Assembly (NCBI RefSeq): GCF_001050135.1
Contig: NZ_CP012040.1
Span: forward strand, 3,551,001 to 3,615,000
Length of the DNA stretch: 64,000 bases
DNA from: Cyclobacterium amurskyense
GTDB taxonomy: Bacteria; Bacteroidota; Bacteroidia; Cytophagales; Cyclobacteriaceae
Reading direction: 5' to 3'
Part shown: positions 26,985-35,535 of the stretch, in pieces
Layout of the letters: each line of letters opens with the position of its first letter
How positions within the stretch are numbered: position 1 is the first letter of the stretch
The notes under the pieces: generated by a model
Told to the model about the DNA's origin: nothing
The model's database searches: none
What the model saw: only the letters and a program-made list of their open reading frames with translations
Translations under genes and position numbers: made by a program

Positions 26985-28244
26985 TTATTTTCTATTTTGT
27001 AATATTGTCTCCCTCAATAAGTTTAAAGAAGCCGTGCTTGTTAACTGAATATTGATCAGTCGGTCTTTTGTGAGCTGCAACTTGCGTGTCAGGCATTTTT
27101 CACCATCATGGCAAGCAATCCAAACAAGACCAACGGGTTTTTCCTTACTTCCACCTCCAGGGCCGGCGACACCACTTGTGGCAAGCCCATAAGTAGACTT
27201 AAATTTAAGCCTAACTTGCTTGCTCATTTCAATTACTGTGTCCTCGCTTACTGCTCCTTTTGTAGATAAGGTAACAGGGTCTACATCAAGCAAGTTTTCC
27301 TTAAATGCATTGTGATATGGTATAATTCCTCCATTGTAATAGTTACTTGCTCCCGGTATACTTGTTACCACATGAGATAAATAGCCTCCTGTACAACTTT
27401 CGGCTATAGCTATGTTTTCATTATTTTGAATCAAGGTTTGACCTATTACTGAAGCGATTGTGTCAGTATTAAATCCATAAATGTACTTGGAAATTAATGG
27501 CTCCAATTTGTCAATTTCCTCATCTACTTCTTTTACAATTAGATCAAAAGAATTACCAAACCCTGTCAGTCTAAGTTTTACCTCTCCCAAGGATGGTAAA
27601 TAAGCCAAACGTATGTGTGAAGGTAGTTGATCCTCCCATTCAGAAATTATATCTGACAACCAACTTTCACCTATTCCAATGGTTTTTATTACCTTATGGT
27701 AGATTACAGGTAGTTTATATTTTTCTTTTATTTTAGGTATTACTGCGTTTTCCATGAGGTATTTCATCTCATGAGGCACACCTGGCATTGACATCCATAC
27801 GGATTTATATTCTTCAAACCACATTCCTGGGGCTGTTCCTACTGCATTTTGAATATAGGTGCAGTTGGAAGGAAGGTATGCCTGACTTCGGTTTGTTGGG
27901 GACAATTCACGACCCCTGCTTTCAAAAAAATGGCGGACATCTTCAAGTGCATCAGGAAAAAGTTTCATTGATGAATTGAAAAATTCTGCCAATACATTTT
28001 TGGTTAGGTCGTCTTTGGTAGGTCCTAAGCCACCTGTCATCAAAATAATATCGGCTTTCTTTGATGCTAATTTAAAGGCTTGAATCATGGCCTCCGGATC
28101 ATCTCCAATGGTGGTTTTTCGTATGACTCTAACACCAATTTTATCCATTTCTTCACTCAACCATTTGCTATTAGTGTCGAGGATTTGGCCATAAAGTAAT
28201 TCATCACCTATGGATATGATTTCTGCTGTAACAGGTTTATGCAT
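26985..28244 (-). CDS. cinA: CinA family nicotinamide-nucleotide amidohydrolase
   Basis: This 419-residue two-domain protein has an N-terminal MoCF-like COG1058 domain (~1-170: ISIGDELLYGQILDTNS, MTGGLGPTKDDLT, GTAPGMW, MPGVPHEM). A C-terminal CinA domain (~255-415) has AESCTGGYLSHVVTSIPGASNYYNGGI and ATSGVAGPGGGS. CinA deamidates NMN to NaMN in pyridine nucleotide salvage, and the N-terminal domain can hydrolyse ADP-ribose. The length is normal. It lies in a minus-strand group with E2 and folA, with an 81-bp gap to E2. Confidence 0.95.
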   Translation of the reverse strand: MHKPVTAEIISIGDELLYGQILDTNSKWLSEEMDKIGVRVIRKTTIGDDPEAMIQAFKLASKKADIILMTGGLGPTKDDLTKNVLAEFFNSSMKLFPDALEDVRHFFESRGRELSPTNRSQAYLPSNCTYIQNAVGTAPGMWFEEYKSVWMSMPGVPHEMKYLMENAVIPKIKEKYKLPVIYHKVIKTIGIGESWLSDIISEWEDQLPSHIRLAYLPSLGEVKLRLTGFGNSFDLIVKEVDEEIDKLEPLISKYIYGFNTDTIASVIGQTLIQNNENIAIAESCTGGYLSHVVTSIPGASNYYNGGIIPYHNAFKENLLDVDPVTLSTKGAVSEDTVIEMSKQVRLKFKSTYGLATSGVAGPGGGSKEKPVGLVWIACHDGEKCLTRKLQLTKDRLINIQLTSTASLNLLRETILQNRK

Positions 28245-28346
28245 TTGACACGGATTTAACCTTTTGTAAATTCAAAATTAATTGTTTCCTATCAGTAATG
28301 TTTAATAAAGGGCGAAATTTATAACTCAATTAATGAAATTCGCTCA

Positions 28347-28850
28347 TTAAGCATCATCTTTTCTCTTATAGGTGACAAACGAATAGTTGAATGGGTTTTT
28401 TGTGTCTTTGGAATGGTTGCTTTTTTCAGTAATCGTCCAGTCCTGATGGTTGAAATCCGGGAAAAAGGTGTCTGCTTCCGGTTCTGCTTCTATTTCTGTA
28501 ATGATCATTTCTTGGCAAAAAGGTAAAGCCAATTTGTAAATTTCAGCTCCGCCTAAAATATAGATTTTATCAAGGTTCTTCTGTTTTGCTATGGTCAAGC
28601 CTGCTTCCAAGCTGTGTACTACTTCATGACCTTCAGGAACCCTATAATTGGTATTACTGCTGATTACAATGTGTGTTCTGCCGGGAAGAGGGTTTTTTAA
28701 GGATTCAAAGGTTTTTCTCCCCATTATCACATGATGACCCGAAGTTACATTTTTAAAATGTTTAAGGTCTGCAGGAAGCCTCCAGGGTAAATCGCCTTTT
28801 AGGCCTATGGCATTGTTGGTAGCTTTGGCTACTATAATAGATACGATCAA
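28347..28850 (-). CDS. folA: Dihydrofolate reductase
   Basis: This 167-residue enzyme reduces dihydrofolate to tetrahydrofolate with NADPH. The family motifs are plain: IVAKATNNAIGLKGDLPWRLPADLKHFKNVT (active-site Asp in PADLKHF), HHVIMGRKTFES, PLPGRTHIVISSN, IYILGGAEIYK, and TEIEAEPEADTFFPDF. thyA, its usual neighbour, is not present here. It starts 23 bp downstream of the DUF4412 gene on the minus strand. Confidence 0.96.
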   Translation of the reverse strand: MIVSIIVAKATNNAIGLKGDLPWRLPADLKHFKNVTSGHHVIMGRKTFESLKNPLPGRTHIVISSNTNYRVPEGHEVVHSLEAGLTIAKQKNLDKIYILGGAEIYKLALPFCQEMIITEIEAEPEADTFFPDFNHQDWTITEKSNHSKDTKNPFNYSFVTYKRKDDA

Positions 28851-28873
28851 TTTCCGTGTTTGAATTTAAAGAA

Positions 28874-29830
28874 TTAATTAGCTGCCTTCATTGGGTTTGG
28901 AAAGTCTGCCAAATCAAATTTTGTAGGTTTAGAATTGTCAATTTTTACTATTTTCATTTCTGAGGTATTACCCTCCTTTTTGTCTTTAAAGGTCATTTCC
29001 ATGATGTTTCCTTCAGGAAAACTGCCATAAAAAGTACTGTTTTGTTCCTTCATTTTTTTGGTTACAAAGGGACTGTTTTTACTCCAAAACCCTTCTAGCC
29101 CTTCTATAGGGTCTTTGCTTATCCAATAGCTGCCTTCCGAATCCTCAGAAGTCATACTATATTCCTCGCAGGTGTAACCTAGAATGTCTTTGGTATTGCC
29201 TGTTTTTTCAAATGAGGCATTTTCAATTGGATTGTTGTCAGTACTTTCCGAATAGTTCTCCATCATTCCTCCCCAGTCCATTCCAAATGCCATGCTGGAT
29301 TTTTCTTCGTCATTTTCCACCAATATAATGGTAGCTTTATTTTTATGATCCATTATAATAACGGATTTTTCATTTTTATTCTTTTGGTCTGGATCAATAA
29401 ATTCCATCCCATAATAATTGGGGTTGTCAGATAAAAAGGAATTGAATATCACTGGATCTTCTTCTTTTCCTTTTTCATTTGTACTCTTGATTTCCATTAT
29501 GGCCACCCCTGAAAAGCTGTATTCGCTTTCTGTGTCGACATTCATGTTGATTGAGCCCATCACCTTACTGAAATCATAAGAAGGATTGTCAGTAGATCCC
29601 TGCCCATTTTCGGAATCACCATTGTTATCACCGTCCCCGTAAAGGTTTCTAAAAGTTTTTTCTAGTTGCCTCTGAGTAGCTTTTTCTACTTCTTTCTCTA
29701 CGGTTTTTTCTACGGCTCTAGATACCCCATCAGATGCTGCTTTTTTTAGTTTTCTTAATAACTGGGATTGGGCATCAAGGTTAAAAAAAGACAAAGCGAT
29801 TATTAGTAGGAATAATGACTTTAGTTTCAT
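28874..29830 (-). CDS. Exported DUF4412-family protein of unknown function
   Basis: This 318-residue protein has a signal peptide (~1-21, ending DAQS), then a charged helical segment with repeated VEKxVEKEVEKAxQRQLEK (~35-65), and an acidic Asn/Gly linker. The rest (~85-315) is the DUF4412-like beta-rich domain, with alternating strands such as YSFSGVAIMEIKS and KATIILVEN, and TKDILGYTCEEYSMTSEDSEGSYWISKD, the feature used to recognise the family. Function is unknown; such proteins are periplasmic or surface-exposed in Bacteroidota. It lies just upstream of folA. Confidence 0.75.
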   Translation of the reverse strand: MKLKSLFLLIIALSFFNLDAQSQLLRKLKKAASDGVSRAVEKTVEKEVEKATQRQLEKTFRNLYGDGDNNGDSENGQGSTDNPSYDFSKVMGSINMNVDTESEYSFSGVAIMEIKSTNEKGKEEDPVIFNSFLSDNPNYYGMEFIDPDQKNKNEKSVIIMDHKNKATIILVENDEEKSSMAFGMDWGGMMENYSESTDNNPIENASFEKTGNTKDILGYTCEEYSMTSEDSEGSYWISKDPIEGLEGFWSKNSPFVTKKMKEQNSTFYGSFPEGNIMEMTFKDKKEGNTSEMKIVKIDNSKPTKFDLADFPNPMKAAN

Positions 29831-29912
29831 AATGTATTCAATTATTGGAATAGTATAAAGTTAGGAATTATTCATAAAAAGTCCTAAACAATATATTTTT
29901 GTATGTGAAAAC

Positions 29913-30836
29913 CTAAATTTCAAGTATGTATTCAATAATTCCTGCATTTTTACCTTTAGGTCTTGTAACCAATAGAGGGACTTTATTATTGATTTGAATT
30001 AGACGTTCAGCCAAACTGCCAATGAATAGAGCTGTAGCTGCGGTTCTTCCTTTAGCACCGATGATGATAATGCTAGCCTCTATTTCTTTTGCCTTATTTA
30101 GGATGTCTACCACTGGATCATCGTCCTCATCTCTGGTGTATAGCGGTGTAATCGTATGCCCTTTGGTGTCAATTTTACGAATGAATTTTTTGTAGTTTAC
30201 CTGAGCATGCATTAGCATGATTTCACTAAACTCCTCGTATGATTTTCCTGTAAAATGATATCCCGATGGTACCGAGTAAACATTCTGACAAACTATTTCG
30301 GATTTACCATCGTTTTTTTCAGTGATTTCAATGGCTTCCTCAAGAGCATCTTTGGAATAATCTGAAAAATCACTAGGAACAAGAATTTTTTTAACTTTCG
30401 GCTGACTATTTTCTGGAACAATTAGAAGAGAACAAGAAGCTCTTCTTGCCAATCGTTGTGAGATTACTCCTGAGCCTGGAATACTTGTCTTTTTACCTAC
30501 AAGTATTAAGTCGGCCGATTTCTCATTGGCTAATTTGAGTACCTTTTTTGAAAGTTGTCCTTCTCTGACGATGAAAGCAGTACTGATATTAAAATCAGGA
30601 TCTTGATTTTCTTTTACGACCTGTTTCATTTGGCTTTTTCGCTCCTCAACCATATTGTCAATTAGGTTTGGGAACTCAGCCAAAACATCTTTAGGTATAC
30701 TAAGGTTTCTAATGATATTTGTAAAATAGATTTTCTTGGATTGGTTGCTCTTTGCTATAAATGTGGCAAATTTTACCAGAGTTTTGTCCATCTCTGATTG
30801 ATCAAGACAAACAATGATTTTTTTGATTTGATACAT
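29913..30836 (-). CDS. Universal stress protein with tandem UspA domains
   Basis: This 307-residue cytoplasmic protein has two UspA domains (~1-145 and ~150-300). Each starts with KKI(I/L)V.(L/S)D(Q/F)S and ends in the nucleotide loop. The second loop, GAKGRTAATALFIGSLAERLI, fits the ATP-binding GxxGx9GS pattern. The first, VGKKTSIPGSGVISQRLARRA, is weaker, so ATP may bind only the second domain. Tandem Usp proteins are linked to survival under starvation or oxidative stress. Upstream at 31066-31092 lies an inverted repeat (AGGATTAG/CTAATCCT) about 230 bp before the start. Confidence 0.9.
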   Translation of the reverse strand: MYQIKKIIVCLDQSEMDKTLVKFATFIAKSNQSKKIYFTNIIRNLSIPKDVLAEFPNLIDNMVEERKSQMKQVVKENQDPDFNISTAFIVREGQLSKKVLKLANEKSADLILVGKKTSIPGSGVISQRLARRASCSLLIVPENSQPKVKKILVPSDFSDYSKDALEEAIEITEKNDGKSEIVCQNVYSVPSGYHFTGKSYEEFSEIMLMHAQVNYKKFIRKIDTKGHTITPLYTRDEDDDPVVDILNKAKEIEASIIIIGAKGRTAATALFIGSLAERLIQINNKVPLLVTRPKGKNAGIIEYILEI

Positions 30837-31065
30837 TATTTAAAATAATTAAAGATTCTATGTAAAAGCTGTCTAATCATTTTTGTACGTTGTAAGCTAT
30901 ACGTGCCTACGATTTTTAAATTAGTAAAATAATTTCTTATTACAATTTTTTGGTTTCTCTTTTTGAGAGGGGAGGAAAGGATATTTTAAATTTATTTTTT
31001 TTAATCCTTTCTAAAGAATTACATTCTCACTGCTTCATGTAATTGTATGTAAATCAGTTTATTTG

Positions 31066-31092
31066 AGGATTAGGCTTAAGCCTGCTAATCCT
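31066..31092. repeat. Nested inverted repeat in the usp / ncRNA intergenic region
   Basis: The arms AGGATTAG (31066-31073) and CTAATCCT (31085-31092) enclose a second palindrome AGGCTTAAGCCT (31072-31083). The repeat lies between the divergent universal stress gene and the ncRNA promoter. No T-run follows, so an operator is more likely than a terminator. The rest of 30837-31213 shows nothing else. Confidence 0.4.
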
Positions 31093-31213
31093 TGGGGGTA
31101 ATTACGTAATAGTCTTTGATTTTGAGGTAGTTCAGTTGTGAAATATAAAGGAATTAATAAGTTTCTGGTATTGTCAATATTGCTTTGTGAATTTTAAATA
31201 CAAGAAGAAGGGG

Positions 31214-31245
31214 TTTGAGGTTTCCTCATATTGATTGTATATTTG
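31214..31245 (+). promoter_or_regulatory. Consensus Bacteroidota promoter of the ncRNA
   Basis: TTTG (31214-31217), a 20-bp spacer, and TATATTTG (31238-31245) match the TTTG-N19-21-TAnnTTTG consensus exactly. It is the best promoter in the window. The predicted start is about 31250. No ORF with family support follows. Confidence 0.75.
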
Positions 31246-31249
31246 CATT

Positions 31250-31488
31250 GTGGTTCGGGTCAGCGACATGTTCAAACTTCACAATTGATTAATATACCGA
31301 GTGAAGCACATTTTCAAAACCAGGCCTCATCTTCCATTTGGAAGACCTCGTACCTTTTTAGGTGCAGGATAACAGTGGAAGGTTGCGAGAAAGGTGCAGC
31401 TCAAATCTTGTTTTACCGGAGGTTTGTAACACTCCATGATTCGGGCCATATTTTAAGGGGACTGCTTGTCAGCCCCCTTATTTTTTTG
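31250..31488 (+). ncRNA. Putative structured small RNA, ~235 nt, family not identified
   Basis: An exact-consensus promoter leads into about 200 nt of pairing-rich sequence that ends in an intrinsic terminator, all on the plus strand. The flanking genes are on the minus strand, so it is not a leader of either. Predicted pairings by eye are a closing stem 31249-31256 with 31443-31450 (several G-U), a long stem 31269-31280 with 31419-31431 (one bulge), hairpins CTTCC/GGAAG (31331-31344), GTACCT/AGGTGC (31350-31365) and GGTTGC/GCAGC near 31381-31400, and a terminal hairpin. The rod-like closed form and size are reminiscent of 6S RNA. Core motifs of tmRNA, RNase P RNA and SRP RNA were not found. 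The 139-codon ORF across it has no family look. Confidence 0.65.
31453..31488 (+). terminator. Intrinsic terminator of the ncRNA
   Basis: The AAGGGG (31455-31460) and CCCCTT arms, extended by CTG/CAG around a CTTGT loop, are followed by TTATTTTTTT. On the minus strand the hairpin is not followed by a T-run, so it serves the plus strand rather than serA. Confidence 0.85.
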
Positions 31489-31494
31489 TTCTTC

Positions 31495-33387
31495 TTAATA
31501 CAGTACTCTGAATCTTATTGTACCATTTATTGCCTTCAGCTCATCTATAACCTTGCTACTATAAGCTTTGTCAATATCTGTAATTACATAGCCGATTTTT
31601 TCGTTTGTTTTGAGATATTGCCCTACAATATTGATGTCGTAATCAGCTAAAATTTTATTGATCCTTGCCATTATACCTGGCTCATTCAAGTGAATGTGAA
31701 TCAGTCTGTGTGCATCATGTAAAAATGGAAGTTGGATGTTAGGGAAATTCACACTATTGTAAGTATTACCAGTATTGATGTATTCAATAATCTTTCCCGG
31801 AACAAATTGAGCAATGTTCTGCTGCGCCTCCAAGGTGCTTCCTCCTATATGTGGTGTAAGGATAGTGTTTGGTAAACCTTTTAATTCAGATTCGAATGGC
31901 TCCGAATTGTTTTTTGGTTCTTTTGGAAACACATCAATACCTGCACCAGCAAGATGACCTGAAGTCAACGCTTCACGAAGTGCAGCTACATCTACCACAT
32001 GGCCTCTACTTAAATTAATTAAATAGGCACCTTTTTTCATTTTGGCTATCTTTTCTTTGTCAATCAAAAGATCATTCTCTTTTCTTCCATCTACATGAAG
32101 GGAAATGACATCACAGGATTCAAGTAATTCATCCAATGAATCTACTTTTGTCGCATTGCCCAAAGCTAGTCTTTCTATTACATCATAATAATAAACATTC
32201 AAGCCCATATTCTCAGCTAAAACAGACAATTGAGAACCAATATTACCGTAGCCTATTATGCCTAATTTTTTGCCTCTGATCTCAAAACTACCGTTCGCAC
32301 TTTTGTCCCATTTTCCTTGGTGCATACTGGTTGTTTTGTCAACCATTCCACGCATTAGGAAGATTATTTCTGCAATAGCAAGTTCTACAACTGATCGAGT
32401 ATTGCTAAATGGTGCATTGAACACGGCTATTCCTTTCTCTTGACAAGTTTCCAAGTCTATTTGATTGGTTCCTATGCAAAAAGCGCCAATTGAAATCAAT
32501 CTATTGGCATTTTCCAATACCTTTTTGGTAACCTGCGTTTTGGATCGTATACCTAGTACCGATACCTTTTTTATTTTTTCTGCAAGCTCATCCTCTGAAA
32601 GCGCAGAGCTGATCACTTCTACATTGTAACCTTCCGCTTTCATAAGTTCAACGCCAATCGGATGTACATTTTCCAATAATAAAACGTTGATACGACTTTT
32701 TGGGTAAGAAAACTTTTTATTCAATTTGTTCACATATAAAATTTCGTCCAAACTTGGCGCAATGTGATCCGCTTTTGAAGAAACGGAAGGACGATGAATG
32801 TTTTCAGTAAAAGCATAAAACTTATTGGCTACCCCTGATGCCTTGATCTCATAGTCTGTATAACCATCACCAATGACATAAATGTCTCCGGACAAGTTCA
32901 ACCTCTTTATTGTATCTGGTTTGCCATTATTTTGAGATAGTGGATTCTTCTTATTGAAGCCCGTAATCTTTCCAGACTCATCGTATTCAAACTCATTTGC
33001 AAATACATTTTCAGGTTTGATCCCGAAGCTTGTAACAATAGGAACTACAAAATCCTTGAAACCATTGGATATTATATAAATATCTTCTCTGTTCTCAAGC
33101 AGAAATTCCTTATTCCTTGTAAAGGAATCAGACACCTTTTTCATTAAAACCGAAATCAATTCAGAGATTTGATCCTTGTTGGCATTCAAAATCTCTACCC
33201 GTTGGATAAGACTCTCTCTAAAAGTGAGTTTGCCCTCCATTCCTTGATCGGTAATGTCCTTTATTGATTTTAGCTTCTCTTCCTTCGAAGGATCATCCTT
33301 CAAGCTAATTTCACCTAAAATATCCAAAGCCTCTACTTTGGTAAAAGTGCTGTCAAAATCAATAATAAACTTTTTGGTACCGGTCAT
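31495..33387 (-). CDS. Phosphoserine phosphatase - D-3-phosphoglycerate dehydrogenase fusion (SerB-SerA)
   Basis: This 630-residue bifunctional protein has two enzyme parts. Residues 1-~215 are a HAD-family phosphoserine phosphatase (DFDSTFT with nucleophile D10, ISNGFKDFV, GDGYTDYE). Residues ~225-540 are a SerA-type NAD-dependent dehydrogenase (GAFCIGTNQIDL, IGYGNIGSQLSVLAENMGL, NLSRGHVVD, GAGIDVFPKEP, TPHIGGST with the catalytic His). Residues ~550-630 are an ACT domain (HLNEPGIMARINKIL), the usual serine-feedback site. It would catalyse steps 1 and 3 of serine synthesis from 3-phosphoglycerate; step 2 (SerC) is elsewhere. The start MTGTKKF was preferred over an ATG nine codons upstream because it opens directly into the HAD strand. 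Confidence 0.9.
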   Translation of the reverse strand: MTGTKKFIIDFDSTFTKVEALDILGEISLKDDPSKEEKLKSIKDITDQGMEGKLTFRESLIQRVEILNANKDQISELISVLMKKVSDSFTRNKEFLLENREDIYIISNGFKDFVVPIVTSFGIKPENVFANEFEYDESGKITGFNKKNPLSQNNGKPDTIKRLNLSGDIYVIGDGYTDYEIKASGVANKFYAFTENIHRPSVSSKADHIAPSLDEILYVNKLNKKFSYPKSRINVLLLENVHPIGVELMKAEGYNVEVISSALSEDELAEKIKKVSVLGIRSKTQVTKKVLENANRLISIGAFCIGTNQIDLETCQEKGIAVFNAPFSNTRSVVELAIAEIIFLMRGMVDKTTSMHQGKWDKSANGSFEIRGKKLGIIGYGNIGSQLSVLAENMGLNVYYYDVIERLALGNATKVDSLDELLESCDVISLHVDGRKENDLLIDKEKIAKMKKGAYLINLSRGHVVDVAALREALTSGHLAGAGIDVFPKEPKNNSEPFESELKGLPNTILTPHIGGSTLEAQQNIAQFVPGKIIEYINTGNTYNSVNFPNIQLPFLHDAHRLIHIHLNEPGIMARINKILADYDINIVGQYLKTNEKIGYVITDIDKAYSSKVIDELKAINGTIRFRVLY

Positions 33388-33650
33388 TTTAAAGCATTTT
33401 TTTATGAGTTGCAAAATTAATAGATTATCGGGGAATTTGAAGTTATTGATATAAAATAACTCTGCTTCAGTTCTAAAAAAAAATGACGGACAGGTAATTT
33501 GATAATTTCTTTGCCAAAATTTAAGTGGAAATGGTAAAGCTTTTGGATTTCAAGTAAAATTAGAACTTAAAACAAATTAACTTTGAATTCTTCGTGGCTG
33601 AAAGCCGAGCGTATTTTGAATAATGATCTTCCTATTTAAATAACTTTTGA

Positions 33651-33854
33651 ATGCCTTTAGCAATTGACAATATAAGAGTGGGCCGTGTTTACAAGCTAGT
33701 AAATTATGGGGAAATCAGGTTCTTGGAGGTTATGGAAAGAATCGGAAGAGAAAATTTTAAGATGAAAGATTTAGCCACTTTGGAGTATTATGAACTCGAA
33801 GAGCTTTTGCGTTGGGGTAAAGGCAAAGATTATGACTTGGACGAAGTCCGGTAA
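33651..33854 (+). CDS. Small conserved-looking protein of unknown function
   Basis: This 67-residue soluble protein begins MPLAIDNIRVGRVYKLVNYGEIRFLEVMERI and ends in an acidic KGKDYDLDEVR tail. It has a beta-rich first half like a small barrel (GRVYKLVNYGEIRFLEVMERIGRENFKMKDL), with no Cys and no membrane segment. It is 17 bp upstream of the DUF983 gene on the same strand, so it is probably the first gene of a two-gene unit. A TAACTTTG box (33578-33585) lies 65 bp upstream. I do not recognise a named family. Confidence 0.65.
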   Translation: MPLAIDNIRVGRVYKLVNYGEIRFLEVMERIGRENFKMKDLATLEYYELEELLRWGKGKDYDLDEVR

Positions 33855-33871
33855 TTTTAATTAATAAATTC

Positions 33872-34255
33872 ATGAATGAACAAAGAAGTTTGACTGGAGC
33901 CATTTTGAAGGCCAAGTGTCCAAAATGTAGAAAAGGAAATCTTTTCCCTGTTTCAGTTTTTAGTTTTAGAAAATTAAGCCAGATCAATCAATATTGTCCT
34001 AATTGTGGTGTAGAACTTGTACCAGAACCTGACTTTTATTACGGAGCAATGTACATTAGCTATGCCCTTTCGGTTGCCTTGTTTATCAACGTAATGATTG
34101 TTCTGAATTACGTTTTTGATGATCCAGACCTTATGGTCTACATCGTGTCCGTCGTTTTCTTTAATATAGCATTGTTGCCTATTATGTTAAGGTATTCTAA
34201 AGTCTTGTATCTATATGGCATGGGTAAGATATCCTATGAACCAAACCTGAAATAA
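33872..34255 (+). CDS. DUF983 family membrane protein with zinc-ribbon-like cysteines
   Basis: This 127-residue protein has an N-terminal cytoplasmic zinc-ribbon-like part with CPKCRKGNLF and CPNCGVELVPEPDFYYGAMYISYA, then two membrane helices (~62-80 and ~88-106). The C-x2-C ... C-x2-C spacing and the following PEPDFYYGAMY are the DUF983 hallmark. Function is unknown; in other phyla DUF983 genes occur near cytochrome oxidase genes, but here the neighbour is an uncharacterised small gene. It ends near a strong hairpin. Confidence 0.8.
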   Translation: MNEQRSLTGAILKAKCPKCRKGNLFPVSVFSFRKLSQINQYCPNCGVELVPEPDFYYGAMYISYALSVALFINVMIVLNYVFDDPDLMVYIVSVVFFNIALLPIMLRYSKVLYLYGMGKISYEPNLK

Positions 34256-34295
34256 CTACAACTAAAACTTACAATAGGTTTTGAAATGAGGGGTA

Positions 34296-34337
34296 ATCAG
34301 TCGGATGGAGGGAAAGAATAACTTCCATCCGACTGAT
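34296..34337. terminator. 14-bp perfect stem-loop after the DUF983 gene
   Basis: The arms ATCAGTCGGATGGA (34296-34309) and TCCATCCGACTGAT (34324-34337) have a 14-nt loop and lie 40 nt after the DUF983 stop. A T-rich stretch comes only about 12 nt later, so it may be a terminator, an mRNA-end stabiliser or a protein site. Confidence 0.5.
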
Positions 34338-34388
34338 AATTCATCCAATTTTTATCTCGTCCTCCTTGGTGCTGTTTATTAATTTGAA

Positions 34389-34505
34389 CCCAGATTATGA
34401 AATAGGAATTTTTGATTTTTCTTCAGGGGATGTGTTGCAAACACAATAAAATAAAAATGATTGGATATTTCAGCACATAATAGAATTTCTAGCGCTTGTT
34501 TCAGA
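34389..34505. mobile_element. MITE-like element, copy E (117 bp, diverged)
   Basis: The left end CCCAGATTATGAAATAGG matches the family left end with two changes. The right end is decayed (CTA, 7 nt, TTTCAGA against CTA, 7 nt, TTTCGGG). Both sides carry the 5-bp duplication TTGAA (34384-34388 and 34506-34510). The inner segment ATTTCAGCACATAATAGA matches the full-length copies. Its right end now supplies the TGA stop of the methyltransferase gene. Confidence 0.75.
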
Positions 34506-35388
34506 TTGAAGGTTTTTTCTGGCAAACAATCCATTGATTAATATGAAAAGCATTTTGAATCAACCGATTGAGTTTTTTTGAGAGTGGCATTTTGTAGTGT
34601 CTAAGATTACTTATTTTTTCCCCAAGAGAATAGGTATAGTGATCTACTACTTCCAGATCTTCTTGAATACATAAAGAACGGAGTCCTGATTTTGGAAAAA
34701 TAAAAGTGTGTTCAAGTCCATCGATGACATCTGGAACTTTCAACTGTAATAGATTAATCCACCTGTGCATCCTGTATAGATAACTGGAGATGTCCGGAGT
34801 TCCTATTGCTAAAAATCCTCCTGGTTTTAAAATTCTTGACATTTCTTGAACATAAGCTCTTGGATCAAGTACATGTTCGATAACATGTGAAATATGAACA
34901 AAATCAAAAAAATTGTCTGGATAGTTGGCTCCCCAAAGGTCACCCTTAAAAGTCTGTATCTTAAAATGATTTTTAACAAATTCCAATGCTCCTTCATCAA
35001 ATTCCGTAGCATATAGTTCACAATTTAACTGATTTGCTTGTGCCAATCCCAGACCCAAACCACAACCTACATCCAAAAATTTAGATTTTGATTTTAGCAT
35101 CTTGAGGTGTCTTGTTTCCTTACCAATGTCCTCAGGCTTAATGGTTTTAAAGTACTCATATTGATCCAGTATTATCTTTTTATAATCCATAGCCATATAA
35201 TGATCTTTTTCATAATAATAATTGTAATAACTATTTAACTCAGCTGCGTCAGCCATTGGGTTGGCAAAAACCAATTTACAAGAGCTGCATTGAACCCTGG
35301 AAATATGGGGCCCTCTTCTTTTGGTATCAATGGCAAACCCTAATAGTGATGTGGAATTACAAAGTGGACATTCTTTATGAAGAATCAT
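34501..35388 (-). CDS. Class I SAM-dependent methyltransferase with N-terminal zinc ribbon
   Basis: This 295-residue protein has a short zinc-ribbon-like head (CPLCNSTSLLGF...RVQCSSCKLVFANP) followed by a Rossmann methyltransferase domain (~85-230). That domain has SKFLDVGCGLGLGLAQA (motif I), ELYATEFDEGAL, DFVHISHVIEHVLDP and LKPGGFLAIGTPD. This architecture is common among methyltransferases in polysaccharide or O-antigen clusters, which suits the polymerase-like gene upstream (148-bp gap). The acceptor is unknown. The last two codons and stop lie in the target duplication and end of MITE copy E. Removing the element would give KPSN followed by two TAA codons, so the gene end was slightly altered. 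Confidence 0.88.
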   Translation of the reverse strand: MILHKECPLCNSTSLLGFAIDTKRRGPHISRVQCSSCKLVFANPMADAAELNSYYNYYYEKDHYMAMDYKKIILDQYEYFKTIKPEDIGKETRHLKMLKSKSKFLDVGCGLGLGLAQANQLNCELYATEFDEGALEFVKNHFKIQTFKGDLWGANYPDNFFDFVHISHVIEHVLDPRAYVQEMSRILKPGGFLAIGTPDISSYLYRMHRWINLLQLKVPDVIDGLEHTFIFPKSGLRSLCIQEDLEVVDHYTYSLGEKISNLRHYKMPLSKKLNRLIQNAFHINQWIVCQKKPSI

Positions 35389-35535
35389 TTATAGTTAAAT
35401 TTATTTATTAATAAGGGTAAAAATAGAGAATAACTAAACGCTTAACAATACTTGGATAAGGTGTATTCCTTGATTTTTGCCACAATTTTTCATGTAAACC
35501 CAATGCTTCGATTTATTTTGATAGCTGTCTTCTGA

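Noticed and set aside
31231..31650. 139-codon plus-strand ORF over the ncRNA locus and the serA end
   Set aside because: It runs through the terminator and antisense to serA, has poor amino-acid composition, and the RNA interpretation explains promoter, pairing and terminator better.
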